Below are positions 61,231 through 64,000 of a DNA stretch of 64,000 nt, one piece after another. Made by a program: the position numbers and the translations under genes. The stretch spans positions 66,292,056-66,356,055 of the forward strand of contig CM049310.1 in assembly GCA_026874595.1 (NCBI GenBank), in the 5' to 3' direction. The first letter of the stretch is position 1; each line of letters starts with the position of its first letter. The stretch is from Sipunculus nudus (lineage: Eukaryota; Annelida; Sipuncula; Golfingiida; Sipunculidae). The notes under the pieces are model-generated. The model was not told where the DNA came from. It saw nothing but the letters and a program-made list of their open reading frames with translations, and made no database searches.

Positions 61231-62195
61231 TTGTTGTTCAGTTGTCAACAACAAAATATTTTTGGATTCCAAAATCTAAGAACCTTTAGGGTGAATATCA
61301 GAGAGTGTTTGGAGATACAGATAACACAAATGGGATTTGGAATATAATTGGTCGATTTTGTTATTCAGACATATACTTTCAAGCTTTCATTTATTTATAG
61401 CCATCTCGTTTGCAATTAAATCATTTCATAAAGATATTTGTTACCTAATAGAATGGCCTGTGAAATTGATTAAACAGCAGGCTTGCATATAATATAGAAA
61501 ATGAATTATGTATCTATTGTATTTATTTATATTTATTTTTTATTCCCAAAATTAAAAAGAAAACAGGTCTGAAGTTAAAAGAGTTATGGATGCAGGAACA
61601 AGAAAGGAATAAGAAATGTAGGCTAATGTTCTACAGGACATGGTCTCTAGATGAAATAATGAATAACTTAGTAACACCATATTTATTAAGCCACTGTAGA
61701 AAACCACAATATAAACAAGACAGTTTGCTACATAACAAACATGCAAGACAGATTAATTGTAAAAGTACAACAGTATACCAAAAAGACAAAGACAGAATAT
61801 ATTGAATCATCTGCAATTAAATCTTGGAAATTTAGAACGCATATTTTCTGGCTCATAAAGAACATGGCTGGATAATTGTAGACTGATAACGTTTAAATTT
61901 TGCCATGGCATTTATACGCGTATAACATGACTATGTGCGAAGTCTGGATCCCAAATTAAACTAAAATGACCACAAAAACAGTTATAAATAATTCCTAATA
62001 GACAATACTCTCCAACTCAGACAAAAGATATAAAGAATTATTAAACAAACAAACTTTGTTAATAAATTTTTCTCTTCACTAAAACATTTTGTGTCAAATA
62101 TTCACCTTGGTATCGCTATTTTGAGATCTGTCATGAACACGTGACATTTGGTGTTATGTTTGCTTCTTGTGCACAATAAAACAAACATATTAGAC
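61231..62195. other. AT-rich non-coding stretch
   Basis: Nothing recognisable: AT-rich, with only short frames of unlikely composition. Confidence 0.6.
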
Positions 62196-62199
62196 CGGA

Positions 62200-62492
62200 A
62201 CGTATTTTTCTTTGTCTTTAATTTGGTATATGATTTGCAATATTCTATCCAGAAAAAAAGCGGATCTAAAGTGATTTTTCCTTTCCCTGACCCTTCATAT
62301 TTTATGATATATTTTGTTATTTCGGTGAGCAAGGGCAAAATAGGTTTTAGGCGCTAAAACGAAACTAGTATGTACTACACCTGGGGACCTTCTCTAAAAT
62401 CAACCCCCTGGATGTACTCTATCCGCCTACAAAGTTTGCTGCTTTTATCCGATCTGTAACGATATTGACGCTAAGCCACCTGACTAAAAGCA
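62200..62492 (-). repeat. Dispersed repeat copy 3
   Basis: On the minus strand it contains TAGTCAGGTGGCTTAGCGTC and CGTTACAGATCGGATAAAAG, matching the starts of 58,571 and 59,909. It extends into a CTTTCCCTGACCC/TTGGTATATGATTT segment shared with 63,190-63,490. Confidence 0.6.
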
Positions 62493-63110
62493 AATCTTGA
62501 TTGTATTCACCCCTTCGCAAATGTAACTACCCAAGTTGTGTTCCAAAATGTGCCAGTACAACTAATATATCGCAATATAACCTTTTTGCTTTAATAATAT
62601 GACCGATTTATTTGATAAAGCAGTCTGAAGGATTTTATTTCTATGTAATATTTCAAATAATAGCTCTGGATCTTTGAAACAGGTGTTGCCTTAGTGGTAA
62701 TTTTTCTACATATTATTAGGAATGTGCACGCACTCTTGTAACATGGCGACTCTGATAGTTAATAAAATAATTCTAATAAAAATTTATTGTGCTGGCCAAG
62801 AAGTGTAAATTTTGAATTTGCAATAATTTATATAGATCAGTTGCAATGAATAACAAGAACAAATAAACGTATGAACCTTAGGTTGATCTTGATCGGAATT
62901 ATGGTTTATCGGTCATATTTGGTTCAAACACCAATAGCCGCTTAGGCAACTATCCATCATTAGAAACATTTAATACTTTCCCAAAAAACTTAATCACAAA
63001 CTTAACAATAGTAAACAAGAAAATTATTTGTATATTTTTTCGTTTATACACTTAATATCTTGGTTTGATGTTTGCATGTAGCTTTCCCAGTCTCGAATTT
63101 TAGAAAAGGT

Positions 63111-63126
63111 ATGGTCACGTGACCAT
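63111..63126. promoter_or_regulatory. Perfect 16-bp palindrome with E-box
   Basis: ATGGTCACGTGACCAT is a perfect palindrome centred on CACGTG. It contains GTCACGTGAC, the core bound by MITF/TFE-type bHLH-ZIP factors. No promoter or gene is identified nearby, so this is only a motif. Confidence 0.3.
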
Positions 63127-63189
63127 TCTACAATTTTTGGGCTACAGGTGTATAATATAACAATTTAAAAGGTAATGATGGAAAGAACA

Positions 63190-63490
63190 CTTCTTTGGCT
63201 TTCTTTTGGTATATAATTTCCTATATTTCATTAAACCGTAGTGGTTCTTATGTTATTTTTCCTTCCCTACCCCTCTTCATTTTAATGCTAAAAGAGGGTA
63301 CTGTGATACGCAAGGCTATGATGGTTTTCAGGCTGTGAAACTTATCTCGTAGGTATTCCATGAGGGCACCCCCTCTGAAATTATCCGTTTTGGTGTACTC
63401 TACCCATATACAAACTTTGGTGCTTTTATCCGGTTTGTAACGACATGGCCAAAATCTAACGCTAAGCCACCGGACTATAAGCAGAGGGGC
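63190..63490 (-). repeat. Dispersed repeat copy 4
   Basis: Minus-strand copy with TAGTCCGGTGGCTTAGCGTT and CGTTACAAACCGGATAAAAG. It abuts the 3' end of the Polinton-like remnant at 63,490-64,000. Confidence 0.6.
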
Positions 63491-63494
63491 CGTG

Positions 63495-64000
63495 GGTGTC
63501 TGACTGCCCAAGAAATACCTCTCTATCACACGGGACACGTGCCTGACCAGGGATTCGTTCGTGTACACCCCTCAGTGATGTAGTGGGAAAACTCTGGACC
63601 ATATCGAAACCTCTGGATGCCGTAACTACGGCCTGGATTTGTATTCTTTTTCGTACACGTTGACAAAACGGTTGGGTACTATGATTTCCAACAGCCCTAA
63701 CACATAATTGTTCTGTACAAAAATATCTTTAGGTTCCGGCAGGTCAAATTTCACATTGCAGTGAACCGTTTCCTGGATCGAGTTGGGGGAATCATAAGGC
63801 GAAGACCTTAAATGGAGCGTCACATTGCTCATGCTACCCGCCTCAAATTGGACGCGCTTTCCATCTTTCTTTTCCATTTTAATGCTGACCTCCTCCAACC
63901 TTCGTTTTCCCTTTCTTATGACCCTATACTGTGGAACCTACAGAGGGACATTGACTGCTATGTTTTTAAAACCAGGATGAGGTACACCCTCCACCCCTCT
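63495..64000 (-). pseudogene. Possible Maverick/Polinton-like protein remnant(s), partial
   Basis: One minus-strand frame runs from the window edge to about 63,490 with stops at about 63,938-63,940, 63,626-63,628 and 63,569-63,571. It reads GVPHPGFKNIAVNVPL, then RLEEVSIKMEKKDGKRVQFE and SNVTLHLRSS. This looks like the C-terminal end of the same type of protein as at 58,105. It goes straight on with KFDLPEPKDIFVQNNYVLGL and LEIIVPNRFVNVYEKEY, which looks like the N-terminal end of another such protein (a LPEP...W/YVLGL pattern). A YTNESLVRHVSRVIERYF segment follows. The family call is tentative. It continues outside the window. Confidence 0.35.

Noticed and set aside
61552-62357. Short frames on both strands, some with hydrophobic stretches.
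   Set aside because: They overlap each other on opposite strands, start and stop at random, and match nothing recognisable.

Overview
The window looks like a repeat-rich stretch of an invertebrate animal genome, most likely a marine bivalve or a related lophotrochozoan. That is an inference from AT-rich spacers, metazoan-type Ty3/gypsy elements, and satellite and TTTG-rich minisatellite arrays. No host protein-coding gene, tRNA or rRNA can be supported. No organism can be named from the sequence alone.

Bases 1 to about 43,050 are one compound satellite domain. A macro-repeat of exactly 3,887 bp occurs twice (from 1 and 3,888). A longer 6,549-bp version follows twice (from 7,775 and 14,324), then a partial copy from 20,873. 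Within a set, copies differ at only a few positions. Each macro-unit is built from smaller modules: 148-bp monomers carrying the palindrome TCTCGT-CAA-ACGAGA, hairpin minisatellites fused to TTTG/TGTC tracts, a CpG-rich island, segments with CTCF-like GGGGGCG boxes, and segments with AGGTCA runs. From about 24.6 to 43 kb the same modules recur in more diverged order, joined by a third family with a period of about 331 bp. Open frames in this domain are by-products of the repeats and are not annotated as genes.

Bases 43,101-44,404 hold a truncated minus-strand retrotransposon: an LTR-like promoter, then a gag with two zinc knuckles. About 2 kb of AT-rich non-coding DNA follows.

Bases 46,900-58,100 contain a decayed minus-strand Ty3/gypsy element of the mag (K02A2.6-like) type: gag remnant, protease, RT/RNase H and an integrase fragment. 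Between its RNase H and integrase parts lies a degenerate minisatellite with a TA microsatellite. Inside that sits a second, much younger plus-strand LTR element (47,426-54,959). This inner element has 755/750-bp LTRs, a primer-binding site, a polypurine tract, and the order gag-protease-integrase-RT-RNase H. Integrase before RT marks it as Gmr1-like, and its gag has a region resembling the SCAN domain. It carries three in-frame stops and one homopolymer frameshift.

Bases 58,100-64,000 are AT-rich. They hold two minus-strand remnants of proteins tentatively related to Maverick/Polinton-type elements, a diverged tandem duplication of about 1.3 kb, and a short repeat family found in four copies beside the two remnants.
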